Positions 8,823 through 18,771 of a stretch of 40,217 nucleotides of DNA are shown one piece after another (within the stretch, counting starts at the first letter, position 1; each line of letters begins with the position of its first letter). This stretch comes from Candidatus Woesearchaeota archaeon (GTDB lineage: Archaea; Nanobdellota; Nanobdellia; Woesearchaeales; SKGA01): NCBI GenBank assembly GCA_007117735.1, contig SKGA01000003.1, positions 1 through 40,217 on the forward strand, in the 5' to 3' direction. Below the pieces are notes generated by a model that searched no databases, had not been told where the DNA came from, and worked only from the letters and a program-made list of their open reading frames with translations. The position numbers and the translations under genes are program-made.

Positions 8823-10073
8823 CTACCACTTGGCATATTTTGCTCTACGACCAAGCAACTCTTCAATACGCAATAATTGATTATATTTCGATACACGATC
8901 ACTTCGTGCAGGAGCTCCCAGCTTAATTTGACCAACACCCAAACCAACAGTTAAATCTGCAATAAAAGGATCCTCAGTCTCCCCACTACGATGACTCACC
9001 ATCACGTTCCACCCAGCATCAAGAGCAAGAGCAGAAGAAGCCATACTCTCTGTAATCGTACCGATTTGATTCATCTTTAATAATAAAGAATTACACATTT
9101 TTTGCTCAATAGCCATTTGTACACGAGCAGGATTTGAAACAGTCAAATCATCACCAACAATTTGCACCTTCTTACGGGAAAGCTTTTTTGTTAAAGATTG
9201 CCAAGCAGGAAAATCATCCTGATCAAAAGGATCCTCTAAAGAAACAAGAGGAAATTTAGCAAATAAATCTTCATAATACTTTTGTAAACGTTGAGAAGAC
9301 CATTTTTGAGAAAGATATGTTTTACCATTAAAAAATTCACTAGCAGCAGGATCCATCGCAAACGCAACTTCTTTTTCATACCCGACATTTTCAACAGCTT
9401 TTGAAATAAAATTTAAAGCCTGACGAGCATCTTTAAGAGGAGGAGCAAAACCACCCTCATCGCCAACGCTAGTAGCGAGAGAACCATACTTTTTGTGCAA
9501 TAAACCTTTTAATTCATGATAGGTTTCTGCAACAATTTGCGTAGCTTGAGAAAAAGACTTTGCCTTAATAGGAGCAATCATAAACTCTTGCATCTCAAGT
9601 TCATTACCTGCATGAACACCACCATTTAAAACATTTGCAAAAGGAACAGGTAAGGACATTTTCCTTCCAAATTCAGTATGTAAACCCTCGACAAGAGGAA
9701 TATTTTGATACTCTGCAAGAGCACGACGAAACGCCATGCTTAAAGGAAGAATAGCATTTACCCCATAGCGAGATTTGTTAGGAGTATTATCTAGAGCAAT
9801 AAGAAACTCATCAAAATCAGCAGGAGTAGAAAAATTCCTACCAATGCACTGTTTTGCAAGTTTTTTAACATTCGCAACAGCCTTAAGCACACCTTTCCCT
9901 CCGAAAGCAGGTTTATTATCTCGTAATTCGACAGACTCATGAATTCCTGTCGATGCACCACTGGGAGCGATTCCCGAACCTTGACCCCTCGTTAATAATA
10001 CATGAGCTTCGACAGTAGGATTACCACGACTATCGAGAACTTGACGTGCATGAATTTCTTTAATTTTAACCAT
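8823..10073 (-). CDS. eno: Enolase
   Basis: 416 aa; IHARQVLDSRGNPTVEAHV, GDEGGFAPP, LEDPFDQDD, VGDDLTVSNP, SHRSGETED. Confidence 0.97.
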   Translation of the reverse strand: MVKIKEIHARQVLDSRGNPTVEAHVLLTRGQGSGIAPSGASTGIHESVELRDNKPAFGGKGVLKAVANVKKLAKQCIGRNFSTPADFDEFLIALDNTPNKSRYGVNAILPLSMAFRRALAEYQNIPLVEGLHTEFGRKMSLPVPFANVLNGGVHAGNELEMQEFMIAPIKAKSFSQATQIVAETYHELKGLLHKKYGSLATSVGDEGGFAPPLKDARQALNFISKAVENVGYEKEVAFAMDPAASEFFNGKTYLSQKWSSQRLQKYYEDLFAKFPLVSLEDPFDQDDFPAWQSLTKKLSRKKVQIVGDDLTVSNPARVQMAIEQKMCNSLLLKMNQIGTITESMASSALALDAGWNVMVSHRSGETEDPFIADLTVGLGVGQIKLGAPARSDRVSKYNQLLRIEELLGRRAKYAKW

Positions 10074-10074
10074 T

Positions 10075-11793
10075 TTAATTATTCCTCGTATATGCTTGTA
10101 CTAAATATTGTTTTGCCATTCGATGCGTGTTGAAATAACTCCCATTTAAGGAAATTGCACGCTTCATAATCTGAATAAACTCCTTTTTATTATGATAAAA
10201 TGTTGGAAGCACATCATGTTCTAAAACCCAATATAATGAGTCCGCATCTGCAGCATCCTCATCATCAGCACTAGAAAATTCATAACCAATATTCCAACCA
10301 GTTATATTATGAATACCACCTTCAACCCACCAACCGTCAGGAATAGAAAGAGAAGGAACACCATTCACTGCAGCTTTCATACCGCTCGTCCCAGAAGCTT
10401 CAAGTGGACGCTTTGGCGTGTTTAACCATACATCAACACCAGGAATAAGTAATGAAGCAACATACATATCATAATTTTCTAGAAACACCAAAGAAATATC
10501 AGGAGCGAGTTCTCTAGCAAGATTACGAATTCGTTGGATAATCTCTTTACCTTGATGATCTCGAGGATGAGCCTTACCAGCATAAATAATTTGAATTTTA
10601 CCAACAGTATTACTTAAGTGTTTGAGACGAGGAATATCTCGAAGAAGAAGATCCGCACGTTTATACGCAGTCGCACGTCTTGCAAAACCCAAAGTAAGAA
10701 CTTCAGGATCAAGATCAACACCAGTTTTTTCTTTTACATAAGAAAATAATAACTCTTTAGATTCACGGTGAGCAGCTATTAACTCCTCATCAGGAATTTT
10801 AATCGCATTACGTAACTCTAAATTATGTGTACGCCAATCGATAATATGCTTATCAAATAATTGAGCAATAGGTTTACTCGCCCAAGTACCTACATGAACA
10901 CCATTAGTAATATAATGAATAGGATATTCGGGAAACATTTTTTTAGATACTTCTTGATGTTTTCGAGCAACAGCGTTAATATAACTAGAAAAATGCATAG
11001 CAAGACGAGTCATACTAAACTTCCCATCACGAACAGACGAAGCAAGCAACTCTTGAGGCATCTTTCCTTTAAAAAAATGATAAATATCTTCAACTGGAAA
11101 CGCATCGTGACCTGCAGCTACAGGAGTGTGAGTAGTAAAAGAACACAATTTTTGTAACGCCCGTCTTTTTTCAGCCTCATCATGTACTTCGTGAAGCTCA
11201 TTATACAATTCATATATTAAAAACGCAGCATGACCTTCGTTCAAATGATACTTTTTAGGAAAATGATTTAATTTACGAAGAAGACGAACACCCGCAATAC
11301 CAAGAACCATTTCTTGACGTAAACGATACGTATTGTCACCACCATATAAATGACTTGTTAAACCTCTATCCTCAGGAGCATTTTCTTCAAGATTCGTATC
11401 AAGAAAATACACTGTTACTTGATGCCCACCTGCGCCTGTAAGAATATGTTTCCACGCAGTTACGTTTACTGCCCGATCTTCAATAACAACCTCCACCACA
11501 TGGGGAACTCGTTGCATAAACCGTTCCTTCTCCCAAACAACATCGTGTTCTTGTTGAAAATGATCATCAGTAAACGTTTGATCAAAATAACCTTTTTCAC
11601 TGAGCAACGTTACTGCAACAGTATCTACCCCCAGATCAGCAATACCTTTGAGCGTATCACCTGCTAAAACGCCAAGACCACCACTGTAAGTAGGGATTTG
11701 ATGAGATAAGCCAATCTCCATGCTAAAATATGCAATGAGATCATGACATGAAGCAAGTAATTGAGAAGTAGGGGACGAATTGTTTTGTTCCAT
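10075..11793 (-). CDS. glgP: Alpha-glucan (glycogen/starch) phosphorylase, GT35
   Basis: YFSMEIGLSHQIPTYSGGLGVLAGD, HLNEGHAAFL, TNGVHVGTW, EASGTSGMKAAVNGV. Start moved to the internal ATG at 11793 because an ATTTATAA element is centred about 26 nt upstream (the ORF track starts at 11826). Confidence 0.92.
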   Translation of the reverse strand: MEQNNSSPTSQLLASCHDLIAYFSMEIGLSHQIPTYSGGLGVLAGDTLKGIADLGVDTVAVTLLSEKGYFDQTFTDDHFQQEHDVVWEKERFMQRVPHVVEVVIEDRAVNVTAWKHILTGAGGHQVTVYFLDTNLEENAPEDRGLTSHLYGGDNTYRLRQEMVLGIAGVRLLRKLNHFPKKYHLNEGHAAFLIYELYNELHEVHDEAEKRRALQKLCSFTTHTPVAAGHDAFPVEDIYHFFKGKMPQELLASSVRDGKFSMTRLAMHFSSYINAVARKHQEVSKKMFPEYPIHYITNGVHVGTWASKPIAQLFDKHIIDWRTHNLELRNAIKIPDEELIAAHRESKELLFSYVKEKTGVDLDPEVLTLGFARRATAYKRADLLLRDIPRLKHLSNTVGKIQIIYAGKAHPRDHQGKEIIQRIRNLARELAPDISLVFLENYDMYVASLLIPGVDVWLNTPKRPLEASGTSGMKAAVNGVPSLSIPDGWWVEGGIHNITGWNIGYEFSSADDEDAADADSLYWVLEHDVLPTFYHNKKEFIQIMKRAISLNGSYFNTHRMAKQYLVQAYTRNN

Positions 11794-11866
11794 AACACCT
11801 ATCAGAAGATAATTATTTATAAGCATTCTGTTAAAACTCTTAAGTGAAAATAATTAAAGAATATCG

Positions 11867-12271
11867 TTACTGAATATTTAATGTCGAATCAATACGTTTT
11901 GCAAGCGTAGACATTTGATCAAACACTTCATCAACACCTTTACGAATATCAGCAATAAGAGCCTCTAAATTTTCATAATCAATGAAATATTTATTTCTGA
12001 AATTAGTTACAATACCCGCATCCATCATACGATTAAGATGATGAATAACTGTTCCTCGAGAAAGACCTGTTTGCAACGCAAGTTCATCGCTTGACAAGCG
12101 AACATCAGCTTGGAGTGCACGAACAAGAATAATAAAAATACGATAACAACTCTTGTCTTTATCACGATAACCAAATAAACCTAAACTTTGACCTAAGAGT
12201 AAAAGTAAGTTATTGACATTTTCCTCAGCCATACTTTCTTGACGAACAAGAGTAACTTTTGTAATACGCAT
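11867..12271 (-). CDS. Winged-helix (ArsR-like) transcriptional regulator
   Basis: 134 aa; LSSDELALQTGLSRGTVIHHLNRMMDAGIVTNFRNKYFI; directly upstream of glgP-eno. Confidence 0.8.
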   Translation of the reverse strand: MRITKVTLVRQESMAEENVNNLLLLLGQSLGLFGYRDKDKSCYRIFIILVRALQADVRLSSDELALQTGLSRGTVIHHLNRMMDAGIVTNFRNKYFIDYENLEALIADIRKGVDEVFDQMSTLAKRIDSTLNIQ

Positions 12272-12331
12272 AAAATAATAAAAACAGAAGAAATATTTAA
12301 ACTTTTAGTTAAGAAGGAAATAAGAATTATG

Positions 12332-12871
12332 TTAACAAAATGAAGTGTAAACCCGACACGCATCCAACTGCTCAGGCATCAAATAAGTATCACAATTAAA
12401 TGACAATTGTGCACGAAAACATTTTCGCGCATCAATATTCAAAAATAAACCAGCAGCATCAGAATGATAAAAAGAAGTATTAAGAATAGGGTGAATTACT
12501 TCACCAGAAAGATGATAAATCCTATTCACTTCACCTGGAGGATTAAACGATCCAGTAATAGAAAAAGGTAAGAAATCAACATACGTTTCATCTTCTAGAG
12601 AAATAATTAACTCAAAACTATCATCAAGTTGTGCTTCATACTGTTGAGAAAGTGAAGGAAGTTGAAATGAAAGAACAAAATCAGTAGGCGTTGAACGAGC
12701 AACAATAAACTGTTGTCGAACAAAAGAATGAACACTCGCCATAGTTTCTCGCTCTACTTGAACGGAACGGTCAATAATTTGAGACTGAATAGAAAAGAAA
12801 AAAACAATGAACACAAAAAACATAAAACTAACAAGTATGACAAATTCAACAGCACTTTGAGCTCGCTTCAT
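12332..12871 (-). CDS. Class III signal peptide (archaeal type IV pilin-like) protein
   Basis: 179 aa; MKRAQSAVEFVILVSFMFFVFIVFFF: QSxxEF followed by a hydrophobic stretch. Confidence 0.75.
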   Translation of the reverse strand: MKRAQSAVEFVILVSFMFFVFIVFFFSIQSQIIDRSVQVERETMASVHSFVRQQFIVARSTPTDFVLSFQLPSLSQQYEAQLDDSFELIISLEDETYVDFLPFSITGSFNPPGEVNRIYHLSGEVIHPILNTSFYHSDAAGLFLNIDARKCFRAQLSFNCDTYLMPEQLDACRVYTSFC

Positions 12872-13332
12872 GAAACCACCGATAAACGAATATAAGAAAT
12901 ACCATTATCAAGAATATTCTGAACACGAATCTTATTCAAACCTGGCTCTACAGGAAGAACACAACCACTCGAACAAGAAAACGTTGAGGCATTCACTAAA
13001 TACGCATCTGAAACCACTAAAATAGTCGACTCAGGAGAACCATGACGAATAACTAAATCAGATTGAAAAGAAGGAGTACTATACAAGACGATTTCATTAA
13101 CTACAGGAGGAACAATCACCTCAATAGTTTGCCAAGAATCAACACCTATTGATGAAATCAAATCAGCAGTAAGAGACAATTCCCTTGCTAAAGAAAATAA
13201 TTGAGAAGAAATAACTGCATCTTGAGACGAAGAAGTATAATTAAGAAACAATACCGAAGCAGGAATTAAAATCGCCAAAGAAAAAGCCACGATAAGTAAA
13301 AATTCTAAAGAAGATTGACCGGACGTTTTCAT
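12868..13332 (-). CDS. Class III signal peptide (archaeal type IV pilin-like) protein
   Basis: 154 aa; MKTSGQSSLEFLLIVAFSLAILIPASVLFL: G|QSSLEF; 4-nt overlap with the next pilin-like gene. Confidence 0.78.
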   Translation of the reverse strand: MKTSGQSSLEFLLIVAFSLAILIPASVLFLNYTSSSQDAVISSQLFSLARELSLTADLISSIGVDSWQTIEVIVPPVVNEIVLYSTPSFQSDLVIRHGSPESTILVVSDAYLVNASTFSCSSGCVLPVEPGLNKIRVQNILDNGISYIRLSVVS

Positions 13333-13379
13333 GAACTACACCTCATATACACTGCTTTAAGACGTAAAACTATATAAGC

Positions 13380-14846
13380 TTACCGGCGAGAACAACTCTG
13401 CCCATCAGGAGTATCTTTGACTATAAAACCTTTTTCAGCTAAGATATCTCGTAATTCATCACTTTTTTGGTAATCTTTTTGCTCACGAGCAAGAGACCGT
13501 TCCTGTAAGATATCAAGAACATCTTGAGGTAAAGATTCTTCCTCAAGAACCGAACGAGGAATAAAACCAAATAATCGATCAAGATCAAAAAGTAACTCAA
13601 CTAATTCACCAGCTTGTTTATTACCAAGAGAATCAAACTCTTTGTTAATATGTTTTATCATCTCAAAGAAAGAACCGAGAGCTCCACTCACATTAAGATC
13701 ATCAGCAAGTTGCTCTTCGATAGCTAAAATTTTTTCACGAACAACTAAACCTAAGGATTCATTATAATCATGCTCAGCACGAAGCGCATCAAGACGAACA
13801 AGAAGATCATCAACTTTATCTAAGTTTTTCTGAGCAGCAACTAAACCTTGTTTGGTGAAGTTAAGAGGAGAACGATAATGAGTTGCTAACAACACGTAAC
13901 GAATTGCTCGAGGAGAAAATCCTTCTTGTATGAGACCATGAACATAATAAATGTTACCAACAGACTTAGACATTTTTTCTCCTTCAACAAGTAAGTGACG
14001 GACATGCAACCAATAATTAACATACGGCTTATTTAACGAACACTCAGACTGTGCAATCTCGCACTCATGATGAGGAAAACGATTATCTTCACCACCTGTA
14101 TGAATATCAATAGTTTCAAATAAATCTTCATGAAGAGAACCATCTTTAAACGCATCAGATAACCATCGAGCAGCCATCGCGCTACACTCAATATGCCAGC
14201 CAGGATACCCTTTACCCCAAGGAGAGTCCCACTGCAAAATATGATTTTTAAACTTTGAATTACTAAACCACAACACAAAATCTTGAGGATGACGTTTATG
14301 AGGATCAGACTCTACACGAGCATGCGTCAATTTATCAAGCGTGTTACCAGACATTTCACCATACTTTGGAAAAGAAGTAATATCAAAATAGATATTTCCA
14401 CCAGCATGATACGCATGACCAGTATCAAGAAGTTTTTGAATAAGAACAATCATTTCAGGAATAGAATCTGTTGCTTTAGGACGAGCCAATGGTTCTTTGA
14501 GAAATAAAGCATTCCAATCTCGAAGAAATTCATCAGTATACTGTTTTGCAATATCAAGAGGATGTTTTTTTTCTTTTTTGGCAGCAACTTCCAGTTTATC
14601 CTCACCATCATCACCATCATCAGTTAAATGACCAACGTCAGTAATATTCATTACCTGCAGTACCTCATAGCCTTGATATTCAAGAACTCTTCTAAGAAGA
14701 TCAATAACAACAAAGGATCGAAAGTTTCCAATATGAGCAGTCGAGTAAACCGTAGGACCGCAGTTATACATACGAACGATTCCTTTCTGAACAGGTATAA
14801 ATTTTTGGACTTTCTTATGAGGAGTATTATATAAAAAAACTGCCAT
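13380..14846 (-). CDS. cysS: Cysteinyl-tRNA synthetase
   Basis: 488 aa; YNCGPTVYSTAHIGNFRSFV, GYPGWHIECSAMA, GGEDNRFPHHECEIAQ, KMSKSVGN. Confidence 0.97.
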   Translation of the reverse strand: MAVFLYNTPHKKVQKFIPVQKGIVRMYNCGPTVYSTAHIGNFRSFVVIDLLRRVLEYQGYEVLQVMNITDVGHLTDDGDDGEDKLEVAAKKEKKHPLDIAKQYTDEFLRDWNALFLKEPLARPKATDSIPEMIVLIQKLLDTGHAYHAGGNIYFDITSFPKYGEMSGNTLDKLTHARVESDPHKRHPQDFVLWFSNSKFKNHILQWDSPWGKGYPGWHIECSAMAARWLSDAFKDGSLHEDLFETIDIHTGGEDNRFPHHECEIAQSECSLNKPYVNYWLHVRHLLVEGEKMSKSVGNIYYVHGLIQEGFSPRAIRYVLLATHYRSPLNFTKQGLVAAQKNLDKVDDLLVRLDALRAEHDYNESLGLVVREKILAIEEQLADDLNVSGALGSFFEMIKHINKEFDSLGNKQAGELVELLFDLDRLFGFIPRSVLEEESLPQDVLDILQERSLAREQKDYQKSDELRDILAEKGFIVKDTPDGQSCSRR

Positions 14847-14907
14847 AAAAAAAGAAGAAGAAAAGAAGTATTTAAACTCTTTGTTCGCAGAACATCATTT
14901 CTGGATA

Positions 14908-15004
14908 TAGTTAACAACAAAAGTTTAGCATATTAATTGTTTGTTGTTAACTAACTAGTAAACGAAAAAAATCAAATAAAAAATGTATAGTTTTATCGTT
15001 TACT
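14908..15004. repeat. Dispersed intergenic repeat, copy 2, with 14-bp inverted arms
   Basis: Perfect inverted repeat TAGTTAACAACAAA (14908-14921) / TTTGTTGTTAACTA (14940-14953); right end AGTTTTATCGTTTACTA overlaps the last codons of the 14993..15997 gene. Confidence 0.75.
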
Positions 15005-15997
15005 AACAAGAGAAGATTTATCTGTTAGACTTACTTGACGAGGAGCAGAGATAAGTGTAACATCTTTACCACAAACAGAATCTTTTACTTGAACAGATTC
15101 AAGAGTACTTCCCACGCCAATAATAGAACGAGAGATATGAACATCTGTTAAGGAAACATCTTCACCCAAAGAAACATGAGGACCGACAATAGAACGCTCA
15201 AGTTTTACTGATTGAGGAACATAACAAGGAGGAATAATAAGAGAAGAACCTCTCTTTACCACTTTATGTTTTGATTTTTTTTCAAGGAAATACGCATTCG
15301 CATCAAGTAACACTTCAACTCGACCACAATCAAACCATTGAGAAACTTCAACAGCTTTTACTTTATCTGTTTGAGTAAGATAATCAAGAACTTGAGCAAT
15401 TTTATATTCTCCGTTCAAAGATTCTTCACGCTCATAAAAGGTGTTCAAAATAGTTTTAATACGATCACTGGATGAGAAGTAATACGCACCAATAATCGCT
15501 AGATTAGATTTTGGAAGTGCAGGCTTTTCCTCCAACTCATATACAAAACCATCAGCATCAACATTTACAACGCCGTAATGAGAAGGATCCGCAACTTGCA
15601 TTGTAAAAACACCAGCGTCAACTGAAGCTTTACGTAACGCTTGCAATTCTTTTTTTAGATTAAAATCGATTAATGTATCTGCACCAAAGATAACATACAA
15701 CTCATCATCAGTAGTTCCTTCAAGAGCAACACGTAAGGCACCACCATCACCATCAAGAACTTCTTGTTCTTTGAAAGTACAAGGTAGAGAAGGATAGTTT
15801 TTTTGAACAAACTCAATAATTTTTTCTTTGTGATAACCAACGATAACAATAACTTCTTCAGGTTGTAAGGATGCAACATCATCAAGAACATAAGAGAGTA
15901 CTTCTTTACCAGCAATAGGAAGTAAAGCTTTTGAAGTAACAAAAGTATGTGGTTTGAGACGAGAACCTAGACCTGCAACAGGAATAACTACTTTCAT
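14993..15997 (-). CDS. Sugar-phosphate nucleotidyltransferase with left-handed beta-helix tail
   Basis: 334 aa; VVIPVAGLGSRLKPHTFVTSKALLPIAGK; C-terminal hexapeptide-like SIVGPHVSLGEDVSLTDVHISRSIIG. Confidence 0.9.
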   Translation of the reverse strand: MKVVIPVAGLGSRLKPHTFVTSKALLPIAGKEVLSYVLDDVASLQPEEVIVIVGYHKEKIIEFVQKNYPSLPCTFKEQEVLDGDGGALRVALEGTTDDELYVIFGADTLIDFNLKKELQALRKASVDAGVFTMQVADPSHYGVVNVDADGFVYELEEKPALPKSNLAIIGAYYFSSSDRIKTILNTFYEREESLNGEYKIAQVLDYLTQTDKVKAVEVSQWFDCGRVEVLLDANAYFLEKKSKHKVVKRGSSLIIPPCYVPQSVKLERSIVGPHVSLGEDVSLTDVHISRSIIGVGSTLESVQVKDSVCGKDVTLISAPRQVSLTDKSSLVSKR

Positions 15998-16067
15998 AGG
16001 TGCTAGTGAATAAAACTCCCTTAATAAAGATTACGGTAATTGTCTTTATTTTAACGTGAGAACAAAA

Positions 16068-16137
16068 GCGCACGCCCAGATTCGAACTGGGGATCCGAGG
16101 GCTGCAACCTCGTGCCTTACCGCTTGGCCACGTGCGC
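16068..16137 (-). tRNA. tRNA-Cys (GCA)
   Basis: GCGCACG...CGAGG-TTGCAGC-CCTCG...AGTTCGAATCT...CGTGCGC; anticodon GCA; discriminator U; no encoded CCA. Confidence 0.93.
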
Positions 16138-16158
16138 ACAAATAATTGTTACTTGAAA

Positions 16159-16476
16159 CTAGCTTTTAAAATTATCGTTTTGTACGATGTAATTTGTACG
16201 CAACATATACGTTGGAGCAATATCCATAATACCACCATTTGGAGTGAAATTTGCAAAAATCTCTTTAGGAATCCAAAACATTAACGCCTTATAATCATTT
16301 GTTTGACGAACATAATCCATCATGAAAGGCAATTTGAGAAGAGCAACCTCTGCAATACTAGTGGCTACTGCAGCATTTTGGAGAAATGAACTTCCTGAAT
16401 AATAACACAAAGTTGTGGCAGGACCAACAATCGCATCAATAGTATCTAATGTTCTCGCTTTTTTTCGTAAACCCAT
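16159..16476 (-). CDS. Hypothetical protein
   Basis: 105-aa ORF in a coding gap on the same strand as its neighbours; no recognised family. Confidence 0.45.
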   Translation of the reverse strand: MGLRKKARTLDTIDAIVGPATTLCYYSGSSFLQNAAVATSIAEVALLKLPFMMDYVRQTNDYKALMFWIPKEIFANFTPNGGIMDIAPTYMLRTNYIVQNDNFKS

Positions 16477-16533
16477 ACTAGGAAAAAAGAAAAAAACTCC
16501 TTAAAAAAAGAATTCAAAAAAAGAACGAAAAAT

Positions 16534-17352
16534 TTACGGAAATAATCGTTTTACTTCAATAGAGATTGCATCGTCAAGAATACGAATTTCACGAGGACAG
16601 ACCGTATATTCGAGATTCTGTTCATCACAATACGCAATAAGATCTTCTTTCTCCCTATCAGAATCAAAACGAACAATCGCCACTAAACTATGAGAGGTAG
16701 CTGGTTGAAGAACGCGAGACTCGCCACAGCGAGTAACAAGATCCTGTTTTACTCGAGAAACAATAGACTCTATTTTCTCTCGACGTTCTTGGAGAGATTC
16801 AAGCAAATTTGCAAGAGCAGAAAAATCAAGATCTTCAAACTCATCATAAGAAGCAACAATAGTATCAAACAACTCTTTATTATTCGTAGCGAGAAAACCA
16901 CCCTTACCAAGAGCAACAGGTTTTGCCTTACCAAAACTTCCTAAAACAATATCCCCATACTTCGCCTGATCAAGACCAATACTGCCAGACACATCATTAA
17001 TAAGAAAAATATCTTGCGTAATACACCGATTATATAAGGACTTCATATCAAGAGGAGTGAGATACGCAGCAAGCGAATGAACAATAAGAATCTCATCCAT
17101 ACCATAATGTAACAATTCTTTTTCAGAAAAGGAACCATCAAGAGTCACCATAGAAGTTACTTCAAAACCATTCTTTTGCGCGAGAGGTAGATAAGTCATC
17201 CAACCACCATCTTCTTGTTTAAGAACATGACTTCTCCCCGCACAAACCTGAAAAGAAAGATCAATAGCAGTATTCGCTCTATCAGTAAATAAGACATACT
17301 CTTTTCCTGTTAAAATTTTTAATAATGTTTTACACGTTTTTTTTGAAGACAT
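16534..17352 (-). CDS. Short PLP-dependent fold-type I enzyme, DegT/DnrJ-like
   Basis: 272 aa; INDVSGSIG...GDIVLGSFGKAKPVALGKGGFLATNN aligns with the DegT SFxxxKxxxxGxGG lysine region. Confidence 0.75.
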   Translation of the reverse strand: MSSKKTCKTLLKILTGKEYVLFTDRANTAIDLSFQVCAGRSHVLKQEDGGWMTYLPLAQKNGFEVTSMVTLDGSFSEKELLHYGMDEILIVHSLAAYLTPLDMKSLYNRCITQDIFLINDVSGSIGLDQAKYGDIVLGSFGKAKPVALGKGGFLATNNKELFDTIVASYDEFEDLDFSALANLLESLQERREKIESIVSRVKQDLVTRCGESRVLQPATSHSLVAIVRFDSDREKEDLIAYCDEQNLEYTVCPREIRILDDAISIEVKRLFP

Positions 17353-17407
17353 AAAGAGAGAATAAATAACGACAAACTTATAAAGATTATGCGTCTTGAA
17401 TAACAGT

Positions 17408-18133
17408 ATGCTACATCTAAAAAAAGGAATACATCAAGGATATCGAACAGTAATGATTAACGCCAAAACCCTGCTGCTAAGCATAGGACTCTTCCTTCTT
17501 CTACCCTTCTTATTAACCGAACTTCTTGCAACACAACACCTTGTGCTTGAAATTATCACAACTATACTAAGTATCACAGGATCAATCATTATAGGATTCT
17601 CACTTATCACTATCGGATTTGAAGGGAATAAAAAACAACTTACCTTGCAAGAAAGCATTAGACACCTCCCCGCAAAAATCATCCCTCTTATTGGAACAAG
17701 CATCCTCGTACTAGGAATAAGTGTGTTATCAATCTTACCAGGCATAATTATTGGAATTGGACTTATCAGTATTTCTGAAGTACTTGCGCTAAGTATAGCA
17801 ATCCCTATCAGTATTCTTGGACTGCTTGTCTCAGGAACATTTCTTATTTTCACAACTTATGAAGTACTCTTCTCAAAACATACATATATACAAGCACTAC
17901 AATCATCCTATGATGTTGTAAAAAAACGATTCTGGAACATACTCGGTTTTATTGTCGTCGTACAATTTATTGCAATAATTCTTGCTTCACTCATAAATCT
18001 ACCGCTACTCTTTATGCAAAAGAATATTCTTATTGAAACAATCATCACAGGACTGCAAGTAATACTGATACTCCCTTTTAGTTTTAGCATTATAGAACTC
18101 TATAGACATTTTTACCATGGAAAAAAACGATAA
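17408..18133 (+). CDS. Multi-pass membrane protein
   Basis: Several hydrophobic helices. Start set at ATG 17408 (MLHLKKG) instead of the track's TTG at 17396; CTTATAAA lies about 27 nt upstream. Confidence 0.65.
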   Translation: MLHLKKGIHQGYRTVMINAKTLLLSIGLFLLLPFLLTELLATQHLVLEIITTILSITGSIIIGFSLITIGFEGNKKQLTLQESIRHLPAKIIPLIGTSILVLGISVLSILPGIIIGIGLISISEVLALSIAIPISILGLLVSGTFLIFTTYEVLFSKHTYIQALQSSYDVVKKRFWNILGFIVVVQFIAIILASLINLPLLFMQKNILIETIITGLQVILILPFSFSIIELYRHFYHGKKR

Positions 18134-18719
18134 AGCACAACAACGACTCGCACAATTACGAGAAGACGAAGAACAACTTATCGGACAGATTAAACTACAA
18201 CAAAAAAAAGTACGAGAACTTATTGAACAATTAAAAGCAGTGCAAAACCTAGTTGCAGAAGCGTTTGAACAAACTAAACTAGAAGAGCACAGCACGAAAG
18301 TGCGAGAGCAATCAAAACAAAGAAAAGAAATTCTCAAAAGTTTAGAAGACGTAGTTGAAGATACAAAACAACAATTTATACAAGCAAACGTGCAAGAAGA
18401 ATACAGCAGTATTAACGCACAAAAATTATCTCTTGCAAGTCAAGGAACAGAACGACTCTATCAACTCGCAGAGAAAAGCGATCCTTGGACGAGTAGCGAA
18501 CAAAAAGAATTTCTTGAACTCAAAGATGCTATTCAATCAACCGTACAATACGATTTAAGTAAAAGTCTACGAGAAGATATTGATAGAAGTTATGAAGTGT
18601 TAAAGAACGTTCTTCAAGAACGAGAAGAAGATATTAAAAAAAGTTACCAACAACTTCTTGAACAACAAAGAAAAACAACCATGCAACCTGTTAATCAATA
18701 CAATAATAATTTGAAATGA
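18117..18719 (+). CDS. Coiled-coil protein
   Basis: 200 aa rich in E/K/Q heptads; overlaps the upstream membrane gene by 17 nt. Confidence 0.6.
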   Translation: MEKNDKAQQRLAQLREDEEQLIGQIKLQQKKVRELIEQLKAVQNLVAEAFEQTKLEEHSTKVREQSKQRKEILKSLEDVVEDTKQQFIQANVQEEYSSINAQKLSLASQGTERLYQLAEKSDPWTSSEQKEFLELKDAIQSTVQYDLSKSLREDIDRSYEVLKNVLQEREEDIKKSYQQLLEQQRKTTMQPVNQYNNNLK

Positions 18720-18771
18720 TACGAAGACTTAAATACTAAGATAAATATAAAAGAGAAAAGGTGAGCAGTTT

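Noticed and set aside
15906-16139. 77-aa ORF MRTWPSGKARGCSPRIPSSNLGVRFC (minus strand)
   Set aside because: It overlaps the tRNA-Cys gene and the start of the nucleotidyltransferase; its N-terminus is translated tRNA sequence.
17434-17853. 139-aa ORF antisense to the 17408..18133 membrane protein
   Set aside because: Entirely inside a good + strand gene with promoter; composition looks like an antisense shadow.
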